Below, piece by piece: positions 27,183 through 35,714 of a stretch of 64,000 bases of DNA (positions are counted from its first letter, which is position 1; every line of letters begins with the position of its first letter). A program made the translations under genes and the position numbers. Location of the stretch: assembly GCF_900182565.1 (NCBI RefSeq), contig NZ_FXTI01000007.1, forward strand, positions 100,284 through 164,283. The letters run 5' to 3'. The notes beneath the pieces are model-generated. The model searched no databases and was not told where the DNA came from. It saw nothing but the letters and a program-made list of their open reading frames with translations. This DNA comes from Melghirimyces algeriensis (GTDB taxonomy: Bacteria; Bacillota; Bacilli; Thermoactinomycetales; DSM-45169).

Positions 27183-27521
27183 ATGAAAAAACCCCTACGG
27201 GTGCTCATCATATGTGGATTGGGAGGCACTTCCCATCTCCTGGCGAAGAAAGTGAAAGAAGCGGCTCAACGACGCAACATTTCGTTTGATGTGGAGGCAG
27301 GCAGCATTTTGGATTTCCGAAATCGACTCACCCAATTTGAGGTTCTTTTGCTTGAACCTCAAGTCCGCCATATGAAAAAAGAGTTACAATCTGTTGCAAA
27401 GAGGGACGGCATTGCGCTAGGAGCCGTAGATCCTCGCTCTTTTGCAACGATGGACGGAGATGCCGTACTGGACCAAATCCTTCACCTTTTGAAAGCTGAC
27501 CTGGAAATCAACCAAGGATGA
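27183..27521 (+). CDS. PTS EIIB-like protein (lactose/cellobiose type)
   Basis: A 112-aa cytosolic protein that starts KKPLRVLIICGLGGTSHLLAKKVKEAA: a Cys at residue 11 right after the first beta-strand, followed by a small-residue loop, as in EIIB of the lactose/chitobiose family. That Cys would carry phosphate. ATG at 27183 with AGGGGGAATGTACC. It is first in the unit EIIB-HPr-EI behind the -24/-12 promoter. No EIIA or EIIC gene is in view, so it may be a regulatory phosphocarrier. Confidence 0.75.
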   Translation: MKKPLRVLIICGLGGTSHLLAKKVKEAAQRRNISFDVEAGSILDFRNRLTQFEVLLLEPQVRHMKKELQSVAKRDGIALGAVDPRSFATMDGDAVLDQILHLLKADLEINQG

Positions 27522-27656
27522 TCGCTGGGTTTCGCTTTCAGTTCAACCCATGTCACGCTCCGATTTTATCGGCTCCCAACCTGGTTGAAATAAATGAATG
27601 ATGACCTTTTTCCCCGGAGTTTGACATGAAAAACTAACGGATAAGGAATGATGAAT

Positions 27657-27920
27657 ATGTATCAGGAAAACGTAATCATCCAAAACGAATCCGGATTGCA
27701 TGCTCGTCCTGCGGCGCTTTTGGTCAAGGAAGCTGGAAATTTTTCAAGCGAGATTCAACTGGTTAAAAACGGAAAGGAAGCAAACGCCAAAAGCCTTCTG
27801 GGCCTCATGTCTCTTTCCATCCAAAAAGGGGATGAAATCACTTTAAAGGCAGAGGGTGAGGATGCAGAAAAAGCCGTGACCACGCTCCGCCAACTGATTG
27901 AATCCGGTTTCAATGAATAA
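27657..27920 (+). CDS. ptsH: phosphocarrier protein HPr
   Basis: An 87-aa PTS phosphocarrier. With the start at 27657 the active-site histidine is His15 (SGLHARPAA) and the regulatory serine is Ser46 (AKSLLGLMSL), exactly the classical numbering; two upstream ATGs would shift this. His15 takes phosphate from Enzyme I. Ser46 suggests control by HPr kinase and catabolite repression. It follows the EIIB-like gene by 135 bp and precedes ptsI. Confidence 0.93.
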   Translation: MYQENVIIQNESGLHARPAALLVKEAGNFSSEIQLVKNGKEANAKSLLGLMSLSIQKGDEITLKAEGEDAEKAVTTLRQLIESGFNE

Positions 27921-27942
27921 CCTTGAGGGAGGCAGGGAACGT

Positions 27943-29655
27943 ATGTCTGCGAAGCATTTAAACGGCATCGGGGCCTCTCCGGGCCTGGCGATTGGCAAAG
28001 CTGTTCACTGGCGGAAAGAACAGCCCCAAACTGAAATCTACACTGTAGAAGACACCGATCAAGAAATCTCCCGATTGGAAACGGTTATTCGCTCAGCAAA
28101 GGAGCAAATTGCTCACCTTCGGGAAGTCACAAAGGAGCGGATGGGGGACAAAGAGGCTGCCATCTTTGATGCCCACCTTTCATTCCTAGAAGATCCCGCA
28201 TACATCGATGAGATGAAAAACCGAATCCGTGATCAAAAGAAAAACGCAGAAGCGATTTGCCGGGAAGTTACGGATGAAATGTCCAACATGTTAGCTTCCC
28301 TTCCCGATGAGTATATGAAAGCCAGAGCGGATGACATTCGGGACGTAGGCCATCGGATTCATCTGCTTCTCGCCGGAATCGCCCCGTTTGATCCCTCTCT
28401 TCTTTCACCGGGGAGTATTGTTGTGGCGGAAGAACTGACACCATCGGATACTGCCCAATTTCCACCTGGAATTGCCGCCATGGTAACCGCCAGGGGAAGC
28501 AAGACAGCCCATGCAGCCATTATGGCCCGAACACTGGGCATCCCAGCGGTTCTCGGTTTGGGAGAAGAGTTGGACAAGATTCAAGACAACGATATATTGA
28601 TCGTCAATGGAGATGAAGAATATATCATCGTAAACCCTGACCCTGACACAGAGCAAAAAGCGCAGGGCGAGATGGAACGTCAGAGGGAACTTCAAGAAGC
28701 GGCTTTGAAGAAAGCGGATACAGATGCTGTAACGTCTGATGGAAAGCGCATCCAGGTCTTCGCCAACATCGGCAGACCCGCAGATGTGGACAGTGCATTG
28801 CAGAATGGGGCTGAAGGTGTCGGTCTCTTTCGTACTGAATTTCTGTATCTCGAAAACAGTCAATGGCCTACTGAAGAAGAACAGTATGAATCCTATCGAA
28901 CCGTCCTGGAAGCATTTGGGGATCGACCCGTCGTGATTCGAACGCTGGATATTGGTGGAGACAAAAACCTTCCCTACGCTAAACTGCCGGAGGAAGAAAA
29001 TCCGTTTCTCGGTCATCGAGCCATTCGTTTCTGCCTGGCGAACCCTGAAATCTTCAAAACCCAGCTTCGTGCACTTTTACGGGCAGGTGTCCACGGAAAT
29101 TTATGGATTATGTTTCCGATGGTGGAAACGGTATCTGAAATTCGGCAAGCCAAGAACTTGCTGAAAGAAGCTCGAAAAGAGTTGGAAGATGAGGGGACCC
29201 AGACGGCTGAAAACATCAAAGTGGGGATCATGGTTGAAGTGCCCGCCGCTGCAATCATTGCCGACCTCCTGGCCAAAGAGGTGGATTTTATGAGTATCGG
29301 CACCAATGATCTCACCCAATATACGCTTGCTGCCGATCGGGGAAATGAGTTGGTTGCACCCCTGTATGATGCGATCCACCCTGCTGTCCTTCGTCTAGTG
29401 CGCCAAACCTGCGAAGCGGCTCATCAAGAAGGAATTATTGCCGGTATGTGTGGAGAACTGGCCGGTGATCCCAAAATGACAGAAGTGTTGGTCGGTCTTG
29501 GGCTGGATGAACTCTCCATGAGTGCTGGAACGATTCCAAACGTAAAGGAAAACATCCGACTGATCGAGACGGACAAAGCCAAACGCCTATCCGATCAGGC
29601 ACTGACGCGAAACAGCTCGGAAGAAATCCGCTCCTTGGTGGAAAAGAATCGGTAA
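27943..29655 (+). CDS. ptsI: PTS Enzyme I (phosphoenolpyruvate-protein phosphotransferase)
   Basis: A 570-aa enzyme that moves phosphate from PEP to HPr. The active His190 lies in GSKTAHAAIMART, the PEP-binding signature in VDFMSIGTNDLTQYTLAADR, and the catalytic Cys in AGMCGELAGDP. Length is standard. The ATG at 27943, 22 bp after ptsH, has GGGAGGCAGGG; an earlier in-frame ATG would overlap ptsH. The unit appears to be transcribed from the -24/-12 promoter, which is unusual for general PTS genes. Confidence 0.95.
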   Translation: MSAKHLNGIGASPGLAIGKAVHWRKEQPQTEIYTVEDTDQEISRLETVIRSAKEQIAHLREVTKERMGDKEAAIFDAHLSFLEDPAYIDEMKNRIRDQKKNAEAICREVTDEMSNMLASLPDEYMKARADDIRDVGHRIHLLLAGIAPFDPSLLSPGSIVVAEELTPSDTAQFPPGIAAMVTARGSKTAHAAIMARTLGIPAVLGLGEELDKIQDNDILIVNGDEEYIIVNPDPDTEQKAQGEMERQRELQEAALKKADTDAVTSDGKRIQVFANIGRPADVDSALQNGAEGVGLFRTEFLYLENSQWPTEEEQYESYRTVLEAFGDRPVVIRTLDIGGDKNLPYAKLPEEENPFLGHRAIRFCLANPEIFKTQLRALLRAGVHGNLWIMFPMVETVSEIRQAKNLLKEARKELEDEGTQTAENIKVGIMVEVPAAAIIADLLAKEVDFMSIGTNDLTQYTLAADRGNELVAPLYDAIHPAVLRLVRQTCEAAHQEGIIAGMCGELAGDPKMTEVLVGLGLDELSMSAGTIPNVKENIRLIETDKAKRLSDQALTRNSSEEIRSLVEKNR

Positions 29656-29663
29656 CGCTTTTT

Positions 29664-29697
29664 AGGTGACGCCTGTGCAATATACAGGATGTCACCT
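29664..29697 (+). terminator. terminator of the ptsI unit
   Basis: AGGTGACGCCTGT and ACAGGATGTCACCT pair with a small mismatch around GCAATAT; GTTTTTTGG follows. Confidence 0.85.
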
Positions 29698-29714
29698 GTT
29701 TTTTGGCACGAAGA

Positions 29715-29742
29715 AAACGCCTCCGCTTGGTTGGAGGCGTTT
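29715..29742 (-). terminator. terminator of speD
   Basis: AAACGCCTCC and GGAGGCGTTT pair perfectly around eight bases, 12 bp past the speD stop. Confidence 0.75.
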
Positions 29743-29754
29743 GGGCTTCAGGGT

Positions 29755-30159
29755 TCAAATCACTTTTTTGACATGAATAGGCATATCCGGCTGGATCACC
29801 TCGATGGGTCCATCGCCACGCTTCATCACCTTTTCAAACGCCTGCGTGGGCTTCAGCACATCCACCATGTAGCGAATGGCGATCACAGGATCCACGTCAT
29901 GGCCACAAGTGTAACAATCCAATGCGGCAAATCCTTTCTCCGGATAAGTATGAATCGATAAATGGCTTTCCGACAGGAGAAGGAGCACCGTCGCTCCCTG
30001 CGGTTCAAAAAATTTGGATTGTGAAGACAGCACCGTCGCTCCGCACTTTTTTGCAGCGGCTCTCATATGCTTCTCCAACAGCGGGGCATCGTTGAGCAGA
30101 TCAAAATCGACACCCCAAGCATCCATGGCAACATGACGCCCGAAAGTAGAATATTCCAT
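29755..30159 (-). CDS. speD: S-adenosylmethionine decarboxylase proenzyme
   Basis: A 134-aa proenzyme of the small prokaryotic class. It self-cleaves at Glu64-Ser65 in LLSESHLSIHTYPE, giving the pyruvoyl group that decarboxylates SAM for spermidine synthesis. FAALDCYTCG contains the other conserved catalytic Cys. I start at the ATG at 30159 (EYSTFGRHV), with GAAGGGG close before it; a 14-residue longer form has no support. Single gene with its own terminator. Confidence 0.92.
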   Translation of the reverse strand: MEYSTFGRHVAMDAWGVDFDLLNDAPLLEKHMRAAAKKCGATVLSSQSKFFEPQGATVLLLLSESHLSIHTYPEKGFAALDCYTCGHDVDPVIAIRYMVDVLKPTQAFEKVMKRGDGPIEVIQPDMPIHVKKVI

Positions 30160-30353
30160 CCCCTTCGGCCCCCTTCCTAGGAAATATGGTATTGAGCCCA
30201 ATATTCCGCTAGGATCTGCTCGTTCACCACGGGGGAAGGTTAGTCCATAGAGGTCCCAACCCTTTCAGTGAATCTTGGATCCTTCTAGCGCGATATCACA
30301 AGAAACAACTTACCACACTTTTTTGCAGGGTGCAATCTTTTTTAAATGGAAAA

Positions 30354-31124
30354 TTACATTCCCATGATGTGATATCCGGAGTCAACATGAATGACTTCGC
30401 CGGTAATTCCCCGTGCCATGTGGCTCGCCAGGAACAAAGCGGTGTCACCTACCTCAGAAGCGTCAATCCCCCGGCCTAACGGTGAGCGCTCTTCCACCAC
30501 ATGCAACATGGAATTGAAGTCCTTCACACCTTTGGCGGCAAGTGTGCGCAAGGGGCCTGCGGAAATGGCGTTCACCCGAATATTATCTGAACCCAAGTCA
30601 TGAGCCATATATTTGACACTTGCCTCCAAAGCCGCCTTGGCTACCCCCATTACATTGTAATTGGGAATCACCCGTTCCGCTCCCATATAGGTAAGTGTAA
30701 TCAGACTGCCGCCGTTCTTCAACAAGGGACGGGCAGCGTTGGCGCTAGCCACAAACGAATAGGCGCTTATATCCTGAGCCAAGGCATACCCGTCCCGTGA
30801 CGTTTCCACATACGGAACTTCCAGGTCCTCTTTTTTGGCAAAAGCGATGGCGTGAACCAGGGTATCGATGCGATCCCACTTCTCACCAATCACCGCAAAG
30901 GTATTTTTGATATCTTCATCTGAGGTCACATCACAGGGAACACAGAGGGAACCCGGCATCTCTTTTTCAACCAAACCTTTCACTTTTTTCTCCAAACGCT
31001 CTCCCTGATAGGTAAAGGCCAGTTCTGCCCCCGCATCATGGAGTGCTTTCGCAATGGCCCAAGCAATGCTCCGTTGATTGGCCACTCCCATAATCACAGC
31101 CCGTTTTCCGTCCATCCAGTTCAT
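30354..31124 (-). CDS. fabI: enoyl-ACP reductase (FabI)
   Basis: A 256-aa NAD(P)H-dependent enoyl-ACP reductase completing each elongation cycle in fatty acid synthesis. Start MNWMDGKRAVIMGVANQRSIA has the FabI Rossmann motif; the Tyr-x6-Lys pair is in NYNVMGVAKAA; the C-terminus HVDSGYHIMGM is typical. It carries the best FapR box of the window together with a clear promoter, so it shares control with fabH. Confidence 0.96.
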   Translation of the reverse strand: MNWMDGKRAVIMGVANQRSIAWAIAKALHDAGAELAFTYQGERLEKKVKGLVEKEMPGSLCVPCDVTSDEDIKNTFAVIGEKWDRIDTLVHAIAFAKKEDLEVPYVETSRDGYALAQDISAYSFVASANAARPLLKNGGSLITLTYMGAERVIPNYNVMGVAKAALEASVKYMAHDLGSDNIRVNAISAGPLRTLAAKGVKDFNSMLHVVEERSPLGRGIDASEVGDTALFLASHMARGITGEVIHVDSGYHIMGM

Positions 31125-31161
31125 AATCGTCTGCCCCTTCCTTATGTATCAAACACCGTTT

Positions 31162-31178
31162 TTAGTACCTGCTACTAA
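31162..31178. promoter_or_regulatory. FapR operator before fabI
   Basis: TTAGTACCTGCTACTAA matches the FapR consensus TTAGTACCTNNTACTAA at all defined positions. It lies about 10 bp past the -10 element, over the expected transcription start. Confidence 0.92.
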
Positions 31179-31187
31179 ACCAGTAAC

Positions 31188-31216
31188 AGCGTATCGGAAA
31201 CCATCAGGAATGTCAA
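31188..31216 (-). promoter_or_regulatory. sigma-A promoter of fabI
   Basis: Minus strand TTGACA (31216-31211), 17-bp spacer, TACGCT (31193-31188). Confidence 0.75.
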
Positions 31217-31336
31217 TTTGATTCGCTTGTTACATCAATCTTTTTGCATTGCGAAGAAGGAATGGAAGGAATGAATGTGGAATAAGTCATAAAGGAACAT
31301 ATGTTCTTTTATTACGGTTATGAAAGGATGATTCTG

Positions 31337-31819
31337 ATGTCCGATGTATCCATCTTGCGCGACGTATGGTTGGAAGAACTGAAAACAGGGGTTCGAACAA
31401 CACAACAATTGTTTTCCAAGATCGAGCCACAGCAATGGTCCTACCGACCCAGAGAAAATATGATGTCCCTTCTGGAACTGGCCCGTCACCTGGCTCTATC
31501 CCCAATGATTCATCTCGCCATTCTTCAGGAACAGTCCGAAGAAGAGGTGCACTCACTGGAGAAAACGTTGAATTATCAAACAGCAGAGCAGTTATCCACG
31601 CTTATGGAGAAAGGCTACCACGAAGTGGAGTCTTATATGAAAGGTCTGTCCACCGAAGACTTTCTGCACAAAAAGACACGTCCATTCTATTTGGACTATG
31701 CCTCCACACAATCCAAATGGTTAGTGGAAATTGTCACCCACGTCTTTCACCATCGAGCTCAGTTGTTTAATTATCTGAAGCAATTGGGACATCCGGTTAA
31801 CATGTTTGATCTGTATTAA
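31337..31819 (+). CDS. DinB family protein
   Basis: A 160-aa four-helix-bundle protein of the DinB/YfiT group. His in ELARHLAL and the His pair in VTHVFHHRAQ give the expected metal-binding triad. Members are putative metal-dependent thiol transferases or hydrolases, often stress-linked; the role is not known here. I start at ATG 31337 behind AAAGGATGATTCTG. The 3' end overlaps the convergent DUF2512 gene by 4 bp. Another DinB protein is at 62260. Confidence 0.8.
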   Translation: MSDVSILRDVWLEELKTGVRTTQQLFSKIEPQQWSYRPRENMMSLLELARHLALSPMIHLAILQEQSEEEVHSLEKTLNYQTAEQLSTLMEKGYHEVESYMKGLSTEDFLHKKTRPFYLDYASTQSKWLVEIVTHVFHHRAQLFNYLKQLGHPVNMFDLY

Positions 31820-32154
31820 CTGCCTTTTGCCAACAGTTCCTGATGCATTTGATACTCAACAATCCCAAGAACCACACCGATTACCACAGCTACTGAAAAA
31901 TAAACCTCTGATCCCGGAAAAACAAATTGAACTCCCCAAATCACGGCAATCATAAACAAACCACCGGAGATGGTGGATAAAATGTTCCCCCAGCGGGGCA
32001 AGATCCATTGATCGGCAAAATGTCCCACAGTCGCCAGAAAGAGAATCACCCCTGCCGAAACAAGCCATGTGGAATAGTTCAGACCACCCAGCAGCAGATA
32101 AGCCCCTTGAAAAACCGTAGTATACATGGCCACTTTTAAAAGAAAGTTCATCAT
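31816..32154 (-). CDS. DUF2512 (YndM-like) membrane protein
   Basis: A 112-aa membrane protein with four hydrophobic segments, matching DUF2512 proteins such as Bacillus YndM (function unknown). Two adjacent ATGs (32154 and 32151) follow AAAGGGGGCTGG; the second has the better spacing. A longer frame upstream would add soluble residues with no site. Convergent with the DinB gene. Confidence 0.72.
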   Translation of the reverse strand: MMNFLLKVAMYTTVFQGAYLLLGGLNYSTWLVSAGVILFLATVGHFADQWILPRWGNILSTISGGLFMIAVIWGVQFVFPGSEVYFSVAVVIGVVLGIVEYQMHQELLAKGS

Positions 32155-32201
32155 CCAGCCCCCTTTTTTACTAGCATGCCGTATATCGAAAAAAATGAAC
32201 C

Positions 32202-32245
32202 AACCCCCTCCTTCACCCATAAAATAAAGAGTGAAGGAGGGGGTT
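32202..32245 (+). promoter_or_regulatory. 15-bp hairpin containing the ribosome site of the L,D-transpeptidase gene
   Basis: AACCCCCTCCTTCAC (32202-32216) pairs perfectly with GTGAAGGAGGGGGTT (32231-32245) around a 14-nt loop. The right arm holds the AGGAGG that serves the ATG at 32250. If the transcript starts upstream of 32202, the site is fully sequestered. A terminator role for transcripts from the left is the alternative. Confidence 0.6.
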
Positions 32246-32249
32246 ATTC

Positions 32250-32603
32250 ATGCCATATATTATCGTGGATTTATCAGACCGCATTTTGTATCTTATGAGT
32301 GGAAATCGGATCATCCGCTCCTACTCTGTAGGCGTGGGAAAAGTGGTGACTGCCACCCCAACTGGATCATACCGCATCATCAATAAGATTCCTTATCCTT
32401 ATTCCCGACCTGGCGGCCGATTGACTCCTTACGGAACCTTTTGGATGGGATTATCCCGACCGGGTTACGGTATTCATGGAACCAACAATCCCGCCTCCAT
32501 TGGAAAGCAGGTCTCCAAAGGATGCATTCGTATGTTCAACCGGGACGTGGAAAACCTTGCCCGCCGAGTGCCCATAGGAACCCAGGTGATCATCCGCCCT
32601 TAA
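32250..32603 (+). CDS. L,D-transpeptidase (YkuD domain)
   Basis: A 117-aa protein consisting only of the YkuD catalytic domain: YIIVDLSDRILYLM, TPTGSYRI, then GIHGTNN and the active-site SKGCIRM. It would form 3-3 crosslinks or attach proteins in peptidoglycan, often in spores. No signal peptide is visible and no LysM domain is fused. Its ribosome site is inside a strong hairpin. Confidence 0.88.
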   Translation: MPYIIVDLSDRILYLMSGNRIIRSYSVGVGKVVTATPTGSYRIINKIPYPYSRPGGRLTPYGTFWMGLSRPGYGIHGTNNPASIGKQVSKGCIRMFNRDVENLARRVPIGTQVIIRP

Positions 32604-32624
32604 TTAACATGATCACAATCACCT

Positions 32625-33011
32625 TCACCAACCGGCCTTGGGATGTCGTTTTAAGTAAAGATCTTGAAAAAGAAGCATCCCCGTTTCATCCGTAAGCTGA
32701 TCCAAATCATCTGAAGTGATTAAAATGGAGAAGAACCCATAGGCCCGCTCATCTCTCAGAAGTCTACCGCCATGATCTTTGGCAAAAGCAACCGCCCATT
32801 CCGACCCATCCCTCAATTGAAAGCAAAAGATATAGGCATCTTCCCTACGATCATACATCCAAACCCTGCGCGCCCCTTCAAAAGATCGTTGAACTGTATT
32901 CTTCCAATCCGGCACCTGGATCATCAGAACATTCTTCCCGTTCAAATGTGCCCAACTGCCATCCACAGGGATTGCCGCTTCTGTCACTTGAGGTACATAC
33001 CGCTCAGCCAT
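32625..33011 (-). CDS. hypothetical protein
   Basis: A 128-aa soluble protein without a recognised domain. It is rich in aromatic residues (RRVWMYDRREDAYIFCFQLRDG) and probably alpha/beta. The ATG at 33011 has GGGTGAGGAGAATACA. It lies 10 bp after the metalloenzyme-superfamily gene, so the two are likely cotranscribed, with no clue to a shared role. Confidence 0.7.
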   Translation of the reverse strand: MAERYVPQVTEAAIPVDGSWAHLNGKNVLMIQVPDWKNTVQRSFEGARRVWMYDRREDAYIFCFQLRDGSEWAVAFAKDHGGRLLRDERAYGFFSILITSDDLDQLTDETGMLLFQDLYLKRHPKAGW

Positions 33012-33021
33012 TGTATTCTCC

Positions 33022-33951
33022 TCACCCTTTCGTTTTCCCTACGTCCGATAGCAAATGAAGCAAAAGCGGGGTGATTCCGGTCAGGTCCCACGTTTCACGG
33101 GAAGACGTAAATTGAATGGCCTTTTCCACAGATCTTCCCATCACCAAAGTGGGAACAGGAGCTGCCGTGTGAGTCCTGAACCGAAAATCCTCACTATTTC
33201 CATGATCACTCACCAGTACTACCGTATCCTCGGAACCGATTCGCTGAATGACCTCCTTCAGAAACCGGTCATAGTCTTGGATCACCTTTGCAATCAGCTC
33301 CCGATCCTGTCGGTGCCCCGCCAAATCACTCAAAAAGAATTCGTGAACCACCAAATCCTGTTTCACACCAATATTCAGAAGATCTTGAGCTGCCTTTTCC
33401 GGGCGGATCACCTCCACTTCCGGTCGTCTCTTGGCAAGCGTCCATCGGGTTAAATCATGATAAACAGCGTTTCCCTCCAACAAGTCGTCCAGCATTCGCA
33501 AAGGTTGTCCAGAACTCTGTATGGCAGCTGTGGATACCGAGACCCATCCTCGCTTGGTTTTGGGGAGGTGAAAATATTCCTCCGTATACGCATTGGCAAA
33601 CGTCGCACGCCATCCCAAAACAGCCGCCCGGAGATACAGATTCTCCCGTTGAACCCATTCCCTGAGACGTCGAAACGGAAGCCCGCTCTGATGCTCTCCC
33701 ATAGCCTGTGGAGCATTGCGACCCGTAAAGATGGTCGCTTGTCCTGTCGCACTTTGCGGCAGTCCTTCCACTCCCAGGCAGGCATCCGTTGACAGCAACA
33801 AAACCTCTGTTGACACTCGTCCTGCCGCTTCTCTAACCAAGGGAGAACCCAGTATGTTATGTATACCGGGGGTGGGTTCCGTATACCAAGGATTATAGGA
33901 AGCTTTCTCCCCCAGACCGACTCCGTCAATAAACAATAAATAAACCGTCAT
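33022..33951 (-). CDS. alkaline-phosphatase/phosphoglycerate-mutase superfamily metalloenzyme
   Basis: A 309-aa protein: FIDGVGLGEKA at residues 7-17 (metal Asp), LPQSATGQATIFTG (nucleophile Ser/Thr region), HDL and EFFLSDLAGHRQD, VLVSDHGNSEDF and FRTHTAAPVPTLVMG. This is the metal-ligand order of the metalloenzyme superfamily of independent phosphoglycerate mutase and phosphopentomutase. Substrate unknown. ATG with AAAGGGGGAGCG upstream; followed by the 128-aa gene. Confidence 0.82.
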   Translation of the reverse strand: MTVYLLFIDGVGLGEKASYNPWYTEPTPGIHNILGSPLVREAAGRVSTEVLLLSTDACLGVEGLPQSATGQATIFTGRNAPQAMGEHQSGLPFRRLREWVQRENLYLRAAVLGWRATFANAYTEEYFHLPKTKRGWVSVSTAAIQSSGQPLRMLDDLLEGNAVYHDLTRWTLAKRRPEVEVIRPEKAAQDLLNIGVKQDLVVHEFFLSDLAGHRQDRELIAKVIQDYDRFLKEVIQRIGSEDTVVLVSDHGNSEDFRFRTHTAAPVPTLVMGRSVEKAIQFTSSRETWDLTGITPLLLHLLSDVGKTKG

Positions 33952-34056
33952 CCCGCACGCTCCCCCTTTGTACGGGTTTATTTTTCATTGTATCACAGGA
34001 ACAACACAGATCCTCATTTGGTATAATACGTTTATCCTGCATGAGGGAGCGATTGC

Positions 34057-34371
34057 ATGAAACACTACAGCCAAATGACCCATGATGAGTTGCATGAAGA
34101 AATCCGTAATCTGGAAAAAGAAGAACTCCGAGCTCGGCGCACCTCCATGCCCTTTGAGGAAGCTGTTATCCGACAAAAGATTCATTTTGCTAAATCCTAC
34201 CTTATGGATCCCGATACCATCCTTCCTGGCAAATGGTATGAAGTAGAAGGGGAAGAACGCCTGTTTCAGGTAGATCGATTAAACGGTGTAATGGCTTGGG
34301 GAAGATGGGAAAATGAAACCCATTCCTCTGCTGTGCCGATCGGAAGTATGAAACGGGTTCGTCAACCGTGA
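34057..34371 (+). CDS. YfhH family protein (DUF1811)
   Basis: A 104-aa protein starting KHYSQMTHDELHEEIRNLEKE and ending with a small barrel-like part (LPGKWYEVEGEERLFQVDRLNGVMAWG), the structure of Bacillus YfhH. Function is unknown. ATG at 34057 with GAGGGAGCGATTGC. It stands alone. Confidence 0.8.
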   Translation: MKHYSQMTHDELHEEIRNLEKEELRARRTSMPFEEAVIRQKIHFAKSYLMDPDTILPGKWYEVEGEERLFQVDRLNGVMAWGRWENETHSSAVPIGSMKRVRQP

Positions 34372-34614
34372 AACCCGATTTTAGGACGTTTGAGGAACAT
34401 GATACAATATTTCGGGGTTGGAAGTATAATTGGTTTCCTAAGTGACCTTTGCCATCCTCCAGCGTAGGATCTGGAGTTTAAGGGCAACCTCGTGAACCGC
34501 AAATGAATGAGGAGTCAATCGCCGCAGAGTATGGCATAGCATCATCCCAGCCTTCCCGTGAACCCCCATCAAACTTCAATCCATTATGATAAAATAGGGA
34601 TAGGAGTGGTGCAA

Positions 34615-34980
34615 ATGGAGAATCCTGAATCCCATAACGAAAAACTCTGCCCCAAGTTTGAATATGCATTCCGGATTTTGGGCAAACGATGGAACGGACT
34701 GATCATCCGAGTCTTATTGGATGGGCCCAAACGGTTCAAGGAAATATCATCGATGATTCCCTACATGAGTGATAAAATGTTGGCAGAACGCTTCAAGGAA
34801 TTGGAGTTTGCCGGAATTTTAACCCGGAATATCTATCCGGAAACTCCAGTCCGGATTGAATATGCCTTAACCGAGAAAGGAAGAGCGCTGAAATCTGCGT
34901 TGGACGAGATACAATCCTGGGCAGAACAATGGTGCGATGAGATCCCGGAAGAAGATGAACATCACCCGCGTTCTCAATAA
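34615..34980 (+). CDS. HxlR/MarR-type redox regulator, YodB-like
   Basis: A 121-aa winged-helix regulator very close in plan to Bacillus YodB: LCPKFEYAFRILGKRWNGLIIRVLLDGPKRF aligns with the YodB N-terminus, including the single N-terminal redox Cys (Cys12 here, Cys6 in YodB) and GKRWNGLII (quoted in part). YodB senses quinones and diamide through that Cys and represses azoreductase and nitroreductase genes. ATG at 34615 with ATAGGAGTGGTGCAA. A terminator follows. Confidence 0.85.
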   Translation: MENPESHNEKLCPKFEYAFRILGKRWNGLIIRVLLDGPKRFKEISSMIPYMSDKMLAERFKELEFAGILTRNIYPETPVRIEYALTEKGRALKSALDEIQSWAEQWCDEIPEEDEHHPRSQ

Positions 34981-35000
34981 CAGCGGGCTTCTTTTTTATC
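34966..35000 (+). terminator. terminator of the YodB-like gene
   Basis: CCCGC and GCGGG pair around about 12 bases, followed by CTTCTTTTTT. It overlaps the last codons and is directly followed by the ribosome site of the TPR gene. Confidence 0.65.
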
Positions 35001-35015
35001 GCGGAGGGATGGTTT

Positions 35016-35714
35016 ATGGCCAAGTTTTTTATTTTTTGGATTCTGTGGCTGATTACAGGGAATCCTTTTTTTGCGCTATTTATTCTCTTCATCATCCTAT
35101 ATCTGTTGGATCGGCGTTTTATCGGTTTACTCCCCGGAATGGTTCAACCCATCCGCAGAAACCGCCGCATCCGACAATTAAAGCAGAACCTGTTGTTAAA
35201 CCCCCATCATACCTCAAACAAACAGGAATTGGCTGAATATCTAATGGAAAAAAAGCGATACCAAGAAGCACTCTCTTTTCTGCGAGAGGTCCAAGATATC
35301 ATTCCCGATTCGGCTGATGTTCAGGCGAACATTGGACGATGCCTTTTGAAATTGGGACGGCTTTCAGAGGGTGAGCAAGCAATCCTTGACGCTTTGGAAA
35401 AGGACCCTCGAATTCACTACGGAGAGCCTTATCTGCATTTGGGTGAGGCATACCGCTCTAAAAACCGGGAAAAGGCACTTTTCTATCTGAAAAAATTCCC
35501 GGAAATCCATTCCTCCTCCAGTGAGGCCTACTATCATCTGGGTCGAATCTACGCGGACTTGGGGCGTCAAAGTGACAGCCGGAACGCCTACCAGGAAGCC
35601 ATTGAAATCTACAAATCCTTGCCCAAATACAAAAAGCGCTCCGAACGTCCCTGGGCTCTGCGTTCAAAATGGCGTTTAACCGTTCAACCTCTTTTTCAGC
35701 CATTCCAAAACTAG
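35016..35714 (+). CDS. membrane-anchored TPR protein
   Basis: A 232-aa protein: one or two N-terminal hydrophobic segments (FFIFWILWLITGNPFFALFILFIIL, given in part; residues 3-30), a basic stretch, and three to four TPR units from about residue 65 (LAEYLMEKKRYQEALSFL; IGRCLLKLGRLSEGEQAIL; YYHLGRIYADLGRQSDSRNAY). It should be a scaffold at the inner face of the membrane. ATG behind GCGGAGGGATGGTTT. Confidence 0.78.
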   Translation: MAKFFIFWILWLITGNPFFALFILFIILYLLDRRFIGLLPGMVQPIRRNRRIRQLKQNLLLNPHHTSNKQELAEYLMEKKRYQEALSFLREVQDIIPDSADVQANIGRCLLKLGRLSEGEQAILDALEKDPRIHYGEPYLHLGEAYRSKNREKALFYLKKFPEIHSSSSEAYYHLGRIYADLGRQSDSRNAYQEAIEIYKSLPKYKKRSERPWALRSKWRLTVQPLFQPFQN

